This document shows positions 1 to 5,697 of a stretch of DNA of 5,895 nucleotides, piece by piece. The first letter of the stretch is position 1; every line of letters begins with the position of its first letter. The stretch is taken from assembly GCA_030637665.1 (NCBI GenBank), contig DAOWGA010000058.1:1-5895 (forward strand), read 5' to 3'. The translations under genes and the position numbers were made by a program. Source of the DNA: Lysobacterales bacterium. GTDB taxonomy: Bacteria > Pseudomonadota > Gammaproteobacteria > Xanthomonadales > SZUA-36. The notes beneath the pieces were generated by a model that made no database searches, had not been told where the DNA came from, and worked only from the letters and a program-made list of their open reading frames with translations.

Positions 1-767
1 ATCTCGGCAATTTGAGCACCCGCCTTGACCTTCTGGCCTTCAGAGACCATGCGCTTGCGATTGTGTGCATAAGCACTAAGCAACCGATCGCTGTGCTTAA
101 TGATGATCAGTTCGCCGTATCCAATCAGCCCGTTACCGCTGTAAACCACCTCCCCGGCTGCGGTTGCACTGATGGCCTGACCTTCTTTCCCTCCAATTTC
201 AATCCCGTTACGGCTAGGATCATTGGCTTTGAAGTTGCTGATAATCCTGCCATTCGCTGGCCATAGCCACTTGGACGGATCATCCTTTGCAGCGGATGAA
301 GACGGCTTGTAGGTGCTTGCGGTGGAAGTGGGCGGCTTGTAGGTGCTTGTGGTCGTGGATTGTGGAGTTTTCAGCGCAGTTGTTCTTGCCGGGTCCTGGC
401 GGCTGCTGTCTTGAGCAGTGCTGGAAGACGGTTGCGGCTGGCTGCCCGAACGAGATGATGAGGTGCTCGTTCCTGGCTGCGCAGAAGATGCCAGGGGCCT
501 CGGCGATGACATGCGCAGTTCCTGGTCCGGGTAGATGATGTAAGGCGAAGCGATATGATTCCAACTCGCTATATCCCTCCAGTCCAGGCCCAAATTGAAG
601 GCAATGGCGTGCAGGGTATCTCCCTGGCGTACCCGGTAGTAGCCATCCCTGGTCACTTGGTAGTTGGCCTTGTCCGGGCTGCGCCTTTCCCACGAGTCCG
701 GGTTGCTGCGGCATGCGGAGACCAGGCACGCAAGCAGGATCAGTGAGATCAGAATACTCCGGTTCAA
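1..767 (-). CDS. nlpD: NlpD lipoprotein: LysM plus degenerate M23 (LytM) amidase activator, 3' end cut by window edge
   Basis: The visible 255 codons encode a divisome-associated outer-membrane lipoprotein; in E. coli NlpD activates the amidase AmiC for septal peptidoglycan splitting. A signal peptide (residues 1-18) ends in a lipobox LVSA-C with lipidated Cys19; Arg at +2 does not signal inner-membrane retention. A LysM domain spans about 42-87 (YYRVRQGDTLHAIAF, then SPYIIYPDQELRM). A Ser/Thr/Pro/Gln-rich linker covers about 88-165. The LytM domain starts near 167 (WLWPANGRI) and runs to the edge (IIIKHSDRLLSAYAHN). The catalytic HxGxD signature reads RNGIE, so the first metal-binding His and Asp are replaced by Arg and Glu. 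This predicts a non-enzymatic activator, as in E. coli NlpD. The start is TTG: an in-frame TGA lies one codon upstream, and no later ATG would keep the signal peptide. rpoS is expected beyond the left edge but is not visible. Confidence 0.95.
   Translation of the reverse strand, partial: MNRSILISLILLACLVSACRSNPDSWERRSPDKANYQVTRDGYYRVRQGDTLHAIAFNLGLDWRDIASWNHIASPYIIYPDQELRMSSPRPLASSAQPGTSTSSSRSGSQPQPSSSTAQDSSRQDPARTTALKTPQSTTTSTYKPPTSTASTYKPSSSAAKDDPSKWLWPANGRIISNFKANDPSRNGIEIGGKEGQAISATAAGEVVYSGNGLIGYGELIIIKHSDRLLSAYAHNRKRMVSEGQKVKAGAQIAE
303..349. repeat. In-frame 17-base direct repeat in the nlpD linker
   Basis: The 17 bases cggcttgtaggtgcttg occur at 303-319 and again at 333-349, exactly 30 bases (10 codons) apart. 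On the minus strand both copies encode STYKP, giving the pattern STYKPPTSTA-STYKPSSSAA in the linker between the LysM and LytM domains. This looks like a small in-frame duplication in a low-complexity tether, where slippage is tolerated. Confidence 0.85.
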
Positions 768-1351
768 TGGTCACTCCCGAAATACCACCAGGCGGCGCCA
801 CCGACAATCGCAATTGCCAGGACAACCCAGCCGGCCGCGTCCACCCAAACCCTGAGCCGCATGGCGGCCCGCTCTCCCATGGCCCGGATCAGACCGGCAA
901 CCAGGAAAAACCTGGCAGCCCGGCCAATAGCCGAGCCAAGGAGAAAGGGAATCATGGGCATCCCGACAACGCCGGCGCTGATGGTAAAGACCTTGTAGGG
1001 AATCGGGGTGAATCCGGCCACCAATATGTAAAGGAATCCGTAGCGCTCAAAAGCGTCGACGGCACTGTTGAAGACAACGGCATAGGCGGATGACATCAGC
1101 CACGGTTCGATCCATGTGAACGCCCATCTTCCGATCACGTAACCCAGCAAACCGCCCAGGACGGAACTGACCGAGCATAATGTTGCGAAACGCCAGCTTT
1201 TCCTGGGCTGCGCCAGGCACATCGGGGCCAGCATCACGTCGGGAGGAATCGGGAAGAAACTCGATTCGGCGAAACTGAGCCCACACAGGAAGGCGGGCGC
1301 CTTTGGATGTGCAGACCACTTCAGCACGCGGTCATACAGGCGCTGAAACAT
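764..1351 (-). CDS. yqaA: YqaA family membrane protein (DedA-like, VTT/SNARE-associated domain)
   Basis: A 195-residue inner-membrane protein of the YqaA branch of the DedA/VTT superfamily. Relatives in the superfamily move or scramble lipids across membranes; the substrate of YqaA itself is not established. Two re-entrant-type Pro motifs are visible: ESSFFPIPPDVMLAPM (29-44) and GFTPIPYKVFTISAGVVGM (113-131). The second is followed by the conserved basic segment GRAARFF (143-149). Hydrophobic segments lie near 57-79, 106-131 and 173-191. The ATG start places the N-terminus MFQRLYDRVLKWSAHP just before the first motif, as in homologues, although no convincing Shine-Dalgarno is seen upstream. 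It begins 29 bases after pcm and its stop overlaps the nlpD start by 4 bases, so it is probably part of a surE-pcm-yqaA-nlpD transcript. Family assignment is firm; function is not. Confidence 0.9.
   Translation of the reverse strand: MFQRLYDRVLKWSAHPKAPAFLCGLSFAESSFFPIPPDVMLAPMCLAQPRKSWRFATLCSVSSVLGGLLGYVIGRWAFTWIEPWLMSSAYAVVFNSAVDAFERYGFLYILVAGFTPIPYKVFTISAGVVGMPMIPFLLGSAIGRAARFFLVAGLIRAMGERAAMRLRVWVDAAGWVVLAIAIVGGAAWWYFGSDH
774..778 (-). promoter_or_regulatory. Ribosome binding site that decides the TTG start of nlpD
   Basis: GGGAG on the minus strand lies 6 bases before the TTG at 767-765. It sits inside the last codons of yqaA, whose TGA stop (766-764) overlaps the TTG as TTGA. This site, plus the in-frame stop just upstream, makes TTG the only start that gives a complete lipoprotein signal peptide. 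Translational coupling to yqaA is likely (inference). Confidence 0.75.
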
Positions 1352-1380
1352 ATGTTTATCGACTGCTTTTGAATGCGTCT

Positions 1381-2058
1381 TCAGGAGAGGCCACTCAACA
1401 TCGGGACAAAAATCACACCACCAAGATCCTTTTCTTCATAGCCATCCTCAGTTCTGCGTATGGCAAGTAATCTCTGCATGCCATGCCGTTCAACCGGCGC
1501 CACCATGATGCCACCCGGGCGAAGTTGCTCCAGCAACTCCTGGTGTATTTCGGTGGCCGCCGCGGTGATAACGATACCATCAAAAGGCGCCTGGCTCGGC
1601 CAGCCAAGGTGACCGTCTGCGTAACGCATATAAATATTGTGCAAGCCGAGTTTGTGAAAGCGGCGCCGGGCTTGTTTCAACAACTCTTCAATCCGCTCGA
1701 CAGTGAACACTTTCGGTACCAGGGCAGCCAGGATAGCCGCCTGGTAGCCAGAACCGGTTCCCACTTCCAATACTTTGTCCAATTTTCCGCACTCCAGGAC
1801 CGCTTCAGTCATGCGGGCCACGACCCAGGGCTGGGAGATGGTCTGGCTCTGGCCAATAGGGAGCGCTGTATCTTCATATGCCCTGCTGGACAGCGCTTCA
1901 TCGACGAATTCATGCCGGGGTGTGGTCGCTATGGCCTTCAGGATTTTTTCATTTTTGATGCCATTATCCCGAAGTCGCCTGACCAGTCTGTCCCTTGTGC
2001 CTTGCGATGTCATACCAATACCCTGCGGTATACGTTTCAGGCTTCTACGGTGGATCAT
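1381..2058 (-). CDS. pcm: Protein-L-isoaspartate O-methyltransferase
   Basis: A cytoplasmic repair enzyme that methylates abnormal L-isoaspartyl residues in aged proteins using S-adenosylmethionine, the first step in returning them to L-aspartate. The protein is 225 residues, slightly longer than the roughly 208-residue E. coli enzyme because of an N-terminal extension. Family landmarks are the TPRHEFV segment (46-52), the substrate-side motif [19 protein letters not shown] (67-85), SAM-binding motif [16 protein letters not shown] (96-110), the acidic VER ending the next strand (120-122) and the late strand motif [11 protein letters not shown] (179-189). The start at 2058 overlaps the surE stop as ATGA and has a GGAGA site 7 bases upstream. 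A second possible start, Met16 (at 2013), would give the more usual N-terminus [10 protein letters not shown], but the ribosome site favours 2058. It follows surE, as in many gammaproteobacteria. Confidence 0.96.
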   Translation of the reverse strand: MIHRRSLKRIPQGIGMTSQGTRDRLVRRLRDNGIKNEKILKAIATTPRHEFVDEALSSRAYEDTALPIGQSQTISQPWVVARMTEAVLECGKLDKVLEVGTGSGYQAAILAALVPKVFTVERIEELLKQARRRFHKLGLHNIYMRYADGHLGWPSQAPFDGIVITAAATEIHQELLEQLRPGGIMVAPVERHGMQRLLAIRRTEDGYEEKDLGGVIFVPMLSGLS

Positions 2059-2840
2059 ATTGCAGTCTCCGGTATGACAGCGTCATCGAATTTTATCTCA
2101 GCGATCCAGCCCGCAATCTGATCCAGCGCCTGGTATCGGGTCAGGTCAACATGGATGGGCGTGACCGAAACATAGCCCCTTCTGATCGCGTCAAAATCAG
2201 TGCCCGGCCCGGCATCCTGCTCTGCACCGGCCGGCCCGATCCAGTACATCGGCCGACCCCGTGGATCCAGCTCCCGTATGGTCGGCTCTGCACGGTGTCT
2301 GTGGCCGAGGCGCGTTACTTCAAATCCGCCAATCTCGGACCAGGGCAAATCAGGAACATTGATATTCAAAATCGTGTCGGCGGGCAAAGGATCCCTTGAC
2401 AGCCTGTCTACTACCAGGGCAACAGTTTCCGCAGCGGACGAAAAATACCTGGGTTTATCCTTGAAAACCAGGGAAACTGCAATCGCCGGCAGGCCCAGAA
2501 AACGCCCTTCCATGGCGGCAGCCACGGTGCCGGAATAAATCACGTCATCTCCAAGGTTGGCGCCGGCATTGATGCCGGAAACAACCATGTCGGGATCCCG
2601 CTCAAGCAAACCGGTTAGCGCTATGTGGACACAGTCAGTGGGGGTCCCGGTGACACGGAATTTCCCATTTCCAATCTCACGGATCCGCACGGGCGAATCC
2701 AATGTGAGAGAATTGCTTGCGCCGCTACGGTCCTGGTCCGGAGCCACGATGGTTACTTTGCCCAGTTCCGCCAATCGGCTGGACAGGACTTGAATACCGC
2801 GAGCTGTGATCCCATCGTCATTACTGATCAGAAAATGCAT
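2055..2840 (-). CDS. surE: 5'/3'-nucleotidase SurE
   Basis: A cytoplasmic metal-dependent phosphatase that removes phosphate from nucleoside 5'- and 3'-monophosphates; E. coli SurE also acts on short polyphosphate. The protein is 261 residues, close to the family's usual 250-265. The Rossmann-like N-terminus carries the metal-binding acidic pair in [11 protein letters not shown] (Asp8, Asp9), then [14 protein letters not shown] with metal ligand Ser39, and [27 protein letters not shown] (86-112), where Asn91 is the likely fourth ligand. The conserved TDCVHIAL (68-75) and NINVPDLP (159-166) segments are present, so the enzyme looks intact. The ATG start at 2840 places the NDDG motif at residues 7-10, as expected; another ATG 10 bases upstream is out of frame. 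Only a weak GGA lies ahead of the start. It is the first gene of the surE-pcm-yqaA-nlpD run and is divergent from smr. Confidence 0.96.
   Translation of the reverse strand: MHFLISNDDGITARGIQVLSSRLAELGKVTIVAPDQDRSGASNSLTLDSPVRIREIGNGKFRVTGTPTDCVHIALTGLLERDPDMVVSGINAGANLGDDVIYSGTVAAAMEGRFLGLPAIAVSLVFKDKPRYFSSAAETVALVVDRLSRDPLPADTILNINVPDLPWSEIGGFEVTRLGHRHRAEPTIRELDPRGRPMYWIGPAGAEQDAGPGTDFDAIRRGYVSVTPIHVDLTRYQALDQIAGWIAEIKFDDAVIPETAI
2066..2070 (-). promoter_or_regulatory. Ribosome binding site of pcm inside the surE 3' end
   Basis: GGAGA on the minus strand sits 7 bases before the ATG at 2058-2056. It supports the upstream pcm start, which overlaps the surE stop as ATGA, over the internal Met16 alternative. 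Confidence 0.65.
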
Positions 2841-2858
2841 GTCTGTCCATTGTGTCTA

Positions 2859-2878
2859 TCCGGTCCCGGGCGACCGGA
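2859..2878. repeat. Perfect 7-base inverted repeat with 6-base loop in the surE leader
   Basis: Arms TCCGGTC (2859-2865) and GACCGGA (2872-2878) flank the loop CCGGGC. On the surE transcript this would be a GC-rich hairpin ending 18 bases before the ATG. As DNA it is a palindrome that could be an operator, and it abuts an AATAAT box (2878-2883) facing smr. There is no following run of T on either strand, so it is not a standard intrinsic terminator. The role is unknown. Confidence 0.6.
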
Positions 2879-2922
2879 ATAATCCCTGTTTGGTACCCGG
2901 AAAGATAAGCCGAAGAGGTCAT

Positions 2923-2950
2923 ATTGTACGGGCTTGGCGGGCCTACGGAA
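2923..2950 (-). promoter_or_regulatory. Possible sigma70-type promoter for surE
   Basis: TACAAT (2928-2923, minus strand) matches TATAAT at five of six positions. The hexamer 16 bases upstream, TTCCGT (2950-2945), is a poor -35. If used, transcription would begin near 2916 and leave a leader of about 75 bases containing the hairpin at 2859-2878. This is the best candidate found by eye only. Confidence 0.25.
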
Positions 2951-3505
2951 ATGAGTTCAGGAAAAAATAAAAGCAGAGGCTCGGAATTATTCAGGGAAGC
3001 AATGGCTGACGTGCGGCCACTGAGCCCCGAAAACAGGATAGATCCTGTTCCGCGAAACACACCCGCCGAGGCATTGCAACGCGAACGTGATGAAAAAGCG
3101 GTGCTGGAAGAGAGCCTGTTGCCTATCTCTGATCCGGCAGAGCTGGAGACAGGCGAAGAAATTCTGTACCTGCGCCCCGGTATTCAACATCGAATCCTGA
3201 AACGGCTTCGCAGAGGCCATTACAGCACGGCAGATACCATAGACCTCCATCACATGAACCAGGATACAGCCCGCCAGGTATTGCTCGATTTTATAAGCTA
3301 TTCGGTCGAATCCGGTTACAGCTGTGTCCGGATTATCCACGGCAAAGGCCTGCGTTCGAGGAATGAACCACTCCTCAAAATTTTAACCAACCGAATTCTC
3401 CGGCATCACTCAAGTGTCGTGGCTTTTGCCTCTTGCCGTCCGGTGGATGGCGGCACTGGCGCGGTGGACGTACTCCTGACGACCAGGGCAAGGAAACCAC
3501 GATGA
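2951..3505 (+). CDS. smrB: Smr domain protein, SmrB-like ribosome-collision endonuclease
   Basis: A 184-residue protein with a C-terminal Smr domain. In E. coli, SmrB binds collided ribosomes and cuts the mRNA between them, feeding ribosome rescue by tmRNA. The N-terminal segment SELFREAMADVRPL (11-24) resembles the SmrB helix that docks on the ribosome. A charged region follows, then LYLRPGIQHRILKRLRRGHYS (72-92). The Smr signatures are IDLHHMNQDTAR (97-108), with the catalytic-type DxH at Asp98 and His100, and IIHGKG (128-133), followed by GGTGAVDVLL (167-176). The second DLH(G/H) position is His rather than the usual Gly. I chose ATG 2951 because it gives the expected short leader before the helix. 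A TTG at 2924 is in frame, preceded by AAGAGG at 5 bases spacing, and would add nine residues. It overlaps the next gene by 4 bases. Confidence 0.9.
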   Translation: MSSGKNKSRGSELFREAMADVRPLSPENRIDPVPRNTPAEALQRERDEKAVLEESLLPISDPAELETGEEILYLRPGIQHRILKRLRRGHYSTADTIDLHHMNQDTARQVLLDFISYSVESGYSCVRIIHGKGLRSRNEPLLKILTNRILRHHSSVVAFASCRPVDGGTGAVDVLLTTRARKPR

Positions 3506-3822
3506 CCGGGTTATTGTTGCTCACCCTTGCCGGTCTCGCATCAATCATCTGGTGGAGCCTGCTCAAAGGCAAAGAACAGGCCCGCAACGCCGCATCCATG
3601 GCCTGTCGGGAACACGGCCTTTTGCTGATGGACGATACGGTTGTGCTCAATTCCGTCCGGCTGAAAAAGGAAGGACACTCTCGCGCCTACCGGCTTCAGT
3701 ATCGCTTCGAATTCGCCAGGGAAGGTATTCTGCACACAGGCGGCAGCGTACTGATCGGCCACGGCCAACGCCCCACGGTCATCATTAAGACCAGCAACGG
3801 CCAACTCATACAGGAAATGTAA
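3502..3822 (+). CDS. DUF3301-like small membrane-anchored protein of unknown function
   Basis: A 106-residue protein with an N-terminal membrane segment (about 3-21, GLLLLTLAGLASIIWWSLL), a Lys-rich edge, and a soluble C-terminal part of about 80 residues. The pattern fits my memory of the DUF3301 family: a conserved Cys (Cys35) in a helix after the membrane segment, then LLLMDDTVVLNSVRL (40-54), an aromatic strand RLQYRFEFAREG (64-75) and GGSVLIGHGQRPTVII (80-95). No catalytic motif is apparent. The membrane segment could also be read as a signal anchor, leaving the soluble part on either side of the membrane. ATG 3502 overlaps the smr stop as ATGA, so the two genes are almost surely co-translated. 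The stop is 8 bases from the convergent sspB stop. The function is unknown; coupling to smr hints at a translation or stress link, but that is inference. Confidence 0.82.
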   Translation: MTGLLLLTLAGLASIIWWSLLKGKEQARNAASMACREHGLLLMDDTVVLNSVRLKKEGHSRAYRLQYRFEFAREGILHTGGSVLIGHGQRPTVIIKTSNGQLIQEM

Positions 3823-3830
3823 AGCCCTTT

Positions 3831-4232
3831 TTACTTGACGACTTTGAGGTGTGGGCGTCGGGCCGGTTTCGGCTCAGGGCCATCATCGGGGTCGGTGGGA
3901 GGCATCGTTTCATCATCCTGTGAAAACATCATGCCCTGGCCGTTTTCCTTGGAGTAGATGGCCAGAACAGCTTCGACAGGAACGGTCACCGAATGCCTCC
4001 TGCCTGAAAAACGAGCGCTGAAGCTCACCAGGTCGTTGCTCATTTCGAGTTCGTTCACGGCTGCCTGGTCGATATTGAGGATCACTTTGCCTTTTTGGAT
4101 AGCCTGTTCCGGGACATCGACGCCGTCGCTTGCCGCGTCGACCAGGATGTGGGGAGTCATGTTGTTGTCACTGATCCATTCATACAGGGCCCTCAATAGA
4201 TAGGGCCTGTTGGATGTCATCTCTGCGGACAT
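3831..4232 (-). CDS. sspB: SspB, ClpXP adaptor for ssrA-tagged proteins
   Basis: SspB binds ssrA (tmRNA)-tagged proteins and tethers them to ClpXP for degradation; in E. coli it also delivers the N-terminal RseA fragment. The 133-residue protein has the dimeric substrate-binding fold in order: NRPYLLRALYEWISDNNMTPHILVD (8-32), VILNIDQAAVNELEMSNDLVSFSARFSG (50-77), and VTVPVEAVLAIYSKENGQGMMF (82-103). An acidic Asp/Pro-rich linker (about 104-122) leads to the ClpX-docking tail RRPHLKVVK. The E. coli protein is about 165 residues; the difference is almost all in the linker. Start 4232 has GGGAA about 10 bases upstream; Met5 is an alternative. It lies 18 bases after sspA and is surely in the same operon. 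It converges with the DUF3301-like gene without an obvious terminator. Confidence 0.96.
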   Translation of the reverse strand: MSAEMTSNRPYLLRALYEWISDNNMTPHILVDAASDGVDVPEQAIQKGKVILNIDQAAVNELEMSNDLVSFSARFSGRRHSVTVPVEAVLAIYSKENGQGMMFSQDDETMPPTDPDDGPEPKPARRPHLKVVK

Positions 4233-4250
4233 GAACGCTTATTCCCGAAT

Positions 4251-4889
4251 TCAGGAAATACCCAGCACCAGGTCTCGCTCCGCCTGGGTCAGGCTCGACT
4301 TGAATGACGCTTTTGAGAAAATCCGGTGAGCGTAAGCCTCAACTGAAGCACCCGGTTTACCCAATTTCACGCCATAGGATGAAAGACGCCACAACAAGGG
4401 CCCGAGGCTGCAATCCACCAGGCTCAATTCGTCACTGAGAACGTATTCAGCCATTTTGAACAACTCATTGGCGGCAATGATGCTCTCTTTGAGTTGCCTG
4501 GCGGCTTGCTCGGCAGCAGTGCCGGTGCTGGCTTCGATTTCCATTGCAAGGGAATACCAGTCCCGCTGGACCCGGTAATGCACCAGTCTCAGTTTTGCCC
4601 GGGAAACAGGATCCACCGGCATCAGGGGTGGATGAGGATAGCGCTCATCCAGGTAATCGTTGATAACACCAGCGTCGTACAACACCAGGTCACGATCAAC
4701 GAGCGTCGGAGCCTTGTTGTAAGGATTCAATTCCGCAAGGTCCGCCGCGGCGGATTCATTCTTGGAGACATTGACGATGTCGACGTTGATTCCTTTTTCG
4801 GCGAGAACGAACCGTACCCGGTGACAATCCAGACTGGTTTCGGCTGAATACAACGCCATGGTCGAACGACCTCGAACTGATACTGCCAC
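4251..4889 (-). CDS. sspA: Stringent starvation protein A (GST-fold RNA polymerase-associated factor)
   Basis: SspA has a glutathione-S-transferase fold but no transferase activity in E. coli, where it binds RNA polymerase and affects stationary-phase and acid-stress transcription. The 212 residues match the family end to end. The thioredoxin-like half includes MALYSAETSLDCHRVRFVLAEKG (11-33), NPYNKAPTLVDRDLVLYDAGVINDYLDERYP (55-85) and the surface pocket PHPPLMP (85-91), whose Pro-His-Pro is the family hallmark. The helical half has LSDELSLVDCSLGPLLWRL (151-169) and the tail SLTQAERDLVLGIS. The start is GTG at 4889, backed by GGGAGA 5 bases upstream; the ATG 30 bases further on would remove the family's N-terminal tail. 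The 64 bases between petC and sspA hold no terminator I can see and no clear promoter, so read-through from the pet operon is possible. Confidence 0.96.
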   Translation of the reverse strand: MAVSVRGRSTMALYSAETSLDCHRVRFVLAEKGINVDIVNVSKNESAAADLAELNPYNKAPTLVDRDLVLYDAGVINDYLDERYPHPPLMPVDPVSRAKLRLVHYRVQRDWYSLAMEIEASTGTAAEQAARQLKESIIAANELFKMAEYVLSDELSLVDCSLGPLLWRLSSYGVKLGKPGASVEAYAHRIFSKASFKSSLTQAERDLVLGIS

Positions 4890-4894
4890 ATTAT

Positions 4895-4900
4895 TCTCCC
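4895..4900 (-). promoter_or_regulatory. Ribosome binding site supporting the GTG start of sspA
   Basis: GGGAGA on the minus strand lies 5 bases before GTG (4889-4887). A nearby ATG two bases upstream of the GTG is in another frame and opens no family-like protein, so GTG is the preferred start. Confidence 0.7.
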
Positions 4901-4953
4901 AATAGTGTTTGAACGGCCAGCAATTCCACTTTGAATTCCATGATCAGGTATTC

Positions 4954-5697
4954 CTAGTGAACATCACGCCAGTATTCAACTTTCAATGCGTAGGCCACTC
5001 CGGTGAAAAGCAGCAGAAACAACATTACCCAAATGCCCAAATTCTTTCTCTTCAGCTTGGCTGGCTCACTCAGGTAATCGAGGAACGTTACCAGATCCCT
5101 CACCGTTCTCTCATATTCTTCAACTGTCTGCACGCCTGGCACAGCCAATATCAATTGATCCGTAGCCTGCTCAGCGCCATGCTCTTCACCATGCGTCGAT
5201 GCAGCGGGTTTCTGGATACCCTGCAGCTGCCACATCACGTGCGGCATTGAAGCATTGGGCAACACCAGGTTATTCCATCCGCCGCTTTCATCCTGGTAAA
5301 AAGTTTTCATATAGGTAAACAACCAGTCGTTGCCGCGGGATCTTGAAATCAATGAAAGGTCCGGTGGCGTTTTGCCAAGCCAGGCCTCAGCATCGCCGGG
5401 GCGCATGGCGATGTCCATGGTTTCGCCCATTTTTACATCTGCAAACACCAGGTTTTTCCGCACCAGGTCTTCGTCGAGACCCAGATCCTCCGCCAGGCGG
5501 TTATAACGCATGTAACTGGCGGCGTGGCATGAAAAACAATAATTTACGAACCACTTGGCGCCTCTCTGGATGGCTGCAACATCGCGCACATTGATGCCTG
5601 CTGACTCAAGGTTTCCACCCCCCGCAGCAATCACTGGGGAGGCGCTCGCGAGCAATGCGGTCATGCCGAATATGAGCGAGATGACTTTCTTGTTCAT
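4954..5697 (-). CDS. petC: Ubiquinol-cytochrome c reductase, cytochrome c1 subunit
   Basis: Cytochrome c1 of the bc1 complex (complex III): its periplasmic heme takes electrons from the Rieske protein and passes them to soluble or membrane cytochrome c. The 247-residue protein has a signal peptide (1-25, cleavage likely near VIAAGGG), a CFSCH heme-binding motif (Cys54, Cys57, His58) within VNYCFSCHAASYMRYNRL, the conserved TPPDLSLISRSRG (110-122), and ASMPHVMWQLQG (149-160), in which Met151 is the likely axial heme ligand. One C-terminal membrane anchor (about 220-239) is followed by the short cytoplasmic tail KVEYWRDVH. A His/Glu-rich loop, STHGEEHGAEQ (167-177), sits in the soluble domain. 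The ATG shares one base with the petB stop (TGATG), with GGGTGA 5 bases ahead. An in-frame upstream extension exists but overlaps petB and is not credible. Confidence 0.96.
   Translation of the reverse strand: MNKKVISLIFGMTALLASASPVIAAGGGNLESAGINVRDVAAIQRGAKWFVNYCFSCHAASYMRYNRLAEDLGLDEDLVRKNLVFADVKMGETMDIAMRPGDAEAWLGKTPPDLSLISRSRGNDWLFTYMKTFYQDESGGWNNLVLPNASMPHVMWQLQGIQKPAASTHGEEHGAEQATDQLILAVPGVQTVEEYERTVRDLVTFLDYLSEPAKLKRKNLGIWVMLFLLLFTGVAYALKVEYWRDVH

Larger units (their letters stand above)
2841..2950. other. Divergent intergenic region between surE and smr
   Basis: These 110 bases must hold the promoters for surE (leftward) and smr (rightward) if both have their own. I see a perfect inverted repeat (2859-2878) and a TACAAT box on the minus strand (2923-2928). 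An AATAAT box on the plus strand (2878-2883) could serve smr but has no good -35 partner. I see no small ORF with a convincing start and no terminator. Confidence 0.5.

Noticed and set aside
1..767. Internal rpoS promoter within nlpD, as known in E. coli
   Set aside because: I scanned the minus strand by eye and found no convincing -35/-10 pair in the visible part. The relevant region may also lie partly beyond the left edge.
280..825. Long minus-strand reading frame of 181 codons at the left end
   Set aside because: It is a shadow of nlpD in another frame: its product has no family features, while the neighbouring frame gives a lipobox, LysM and LytM domains in order and continues past the window edge.
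1483..2121. 212-codon plus-strand reading frame opposite pcm
   Set aside because: It lies antisense to a complete, well-conserved pcm, and its product is unlike any family I know. It is an open frame imposed by the codon composition of the real gene.
3815..3840. Possible bidirectional terminator between the convergent stops (AAAG CC CTTTTT)
   Set aside because: The potential stem is at most four weak base pairs, and the short T/A runs are partly coding. It does not meet the form of an intrinsic terminator.
4915..4945. Two TGGAATT words 14 bases apart in the petC-sspA spacer
   Set aside because: A seven-base direct repeat at this spacing is easily due to chance, and I could not connect it with a promoter or a known binding site.
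4260..5480. Recurrent CACCAGGT words across sspA and petC
   Set aside because: These are ACCTGGTG on the coding strand, which encodes Asn/Asp-Leu-Val in the preferred codons (DLVLG, DLVLY, NLVLP, NLVFA, DLVRK). The spacing is irregular, so they are not a repeat array or regulatory element.
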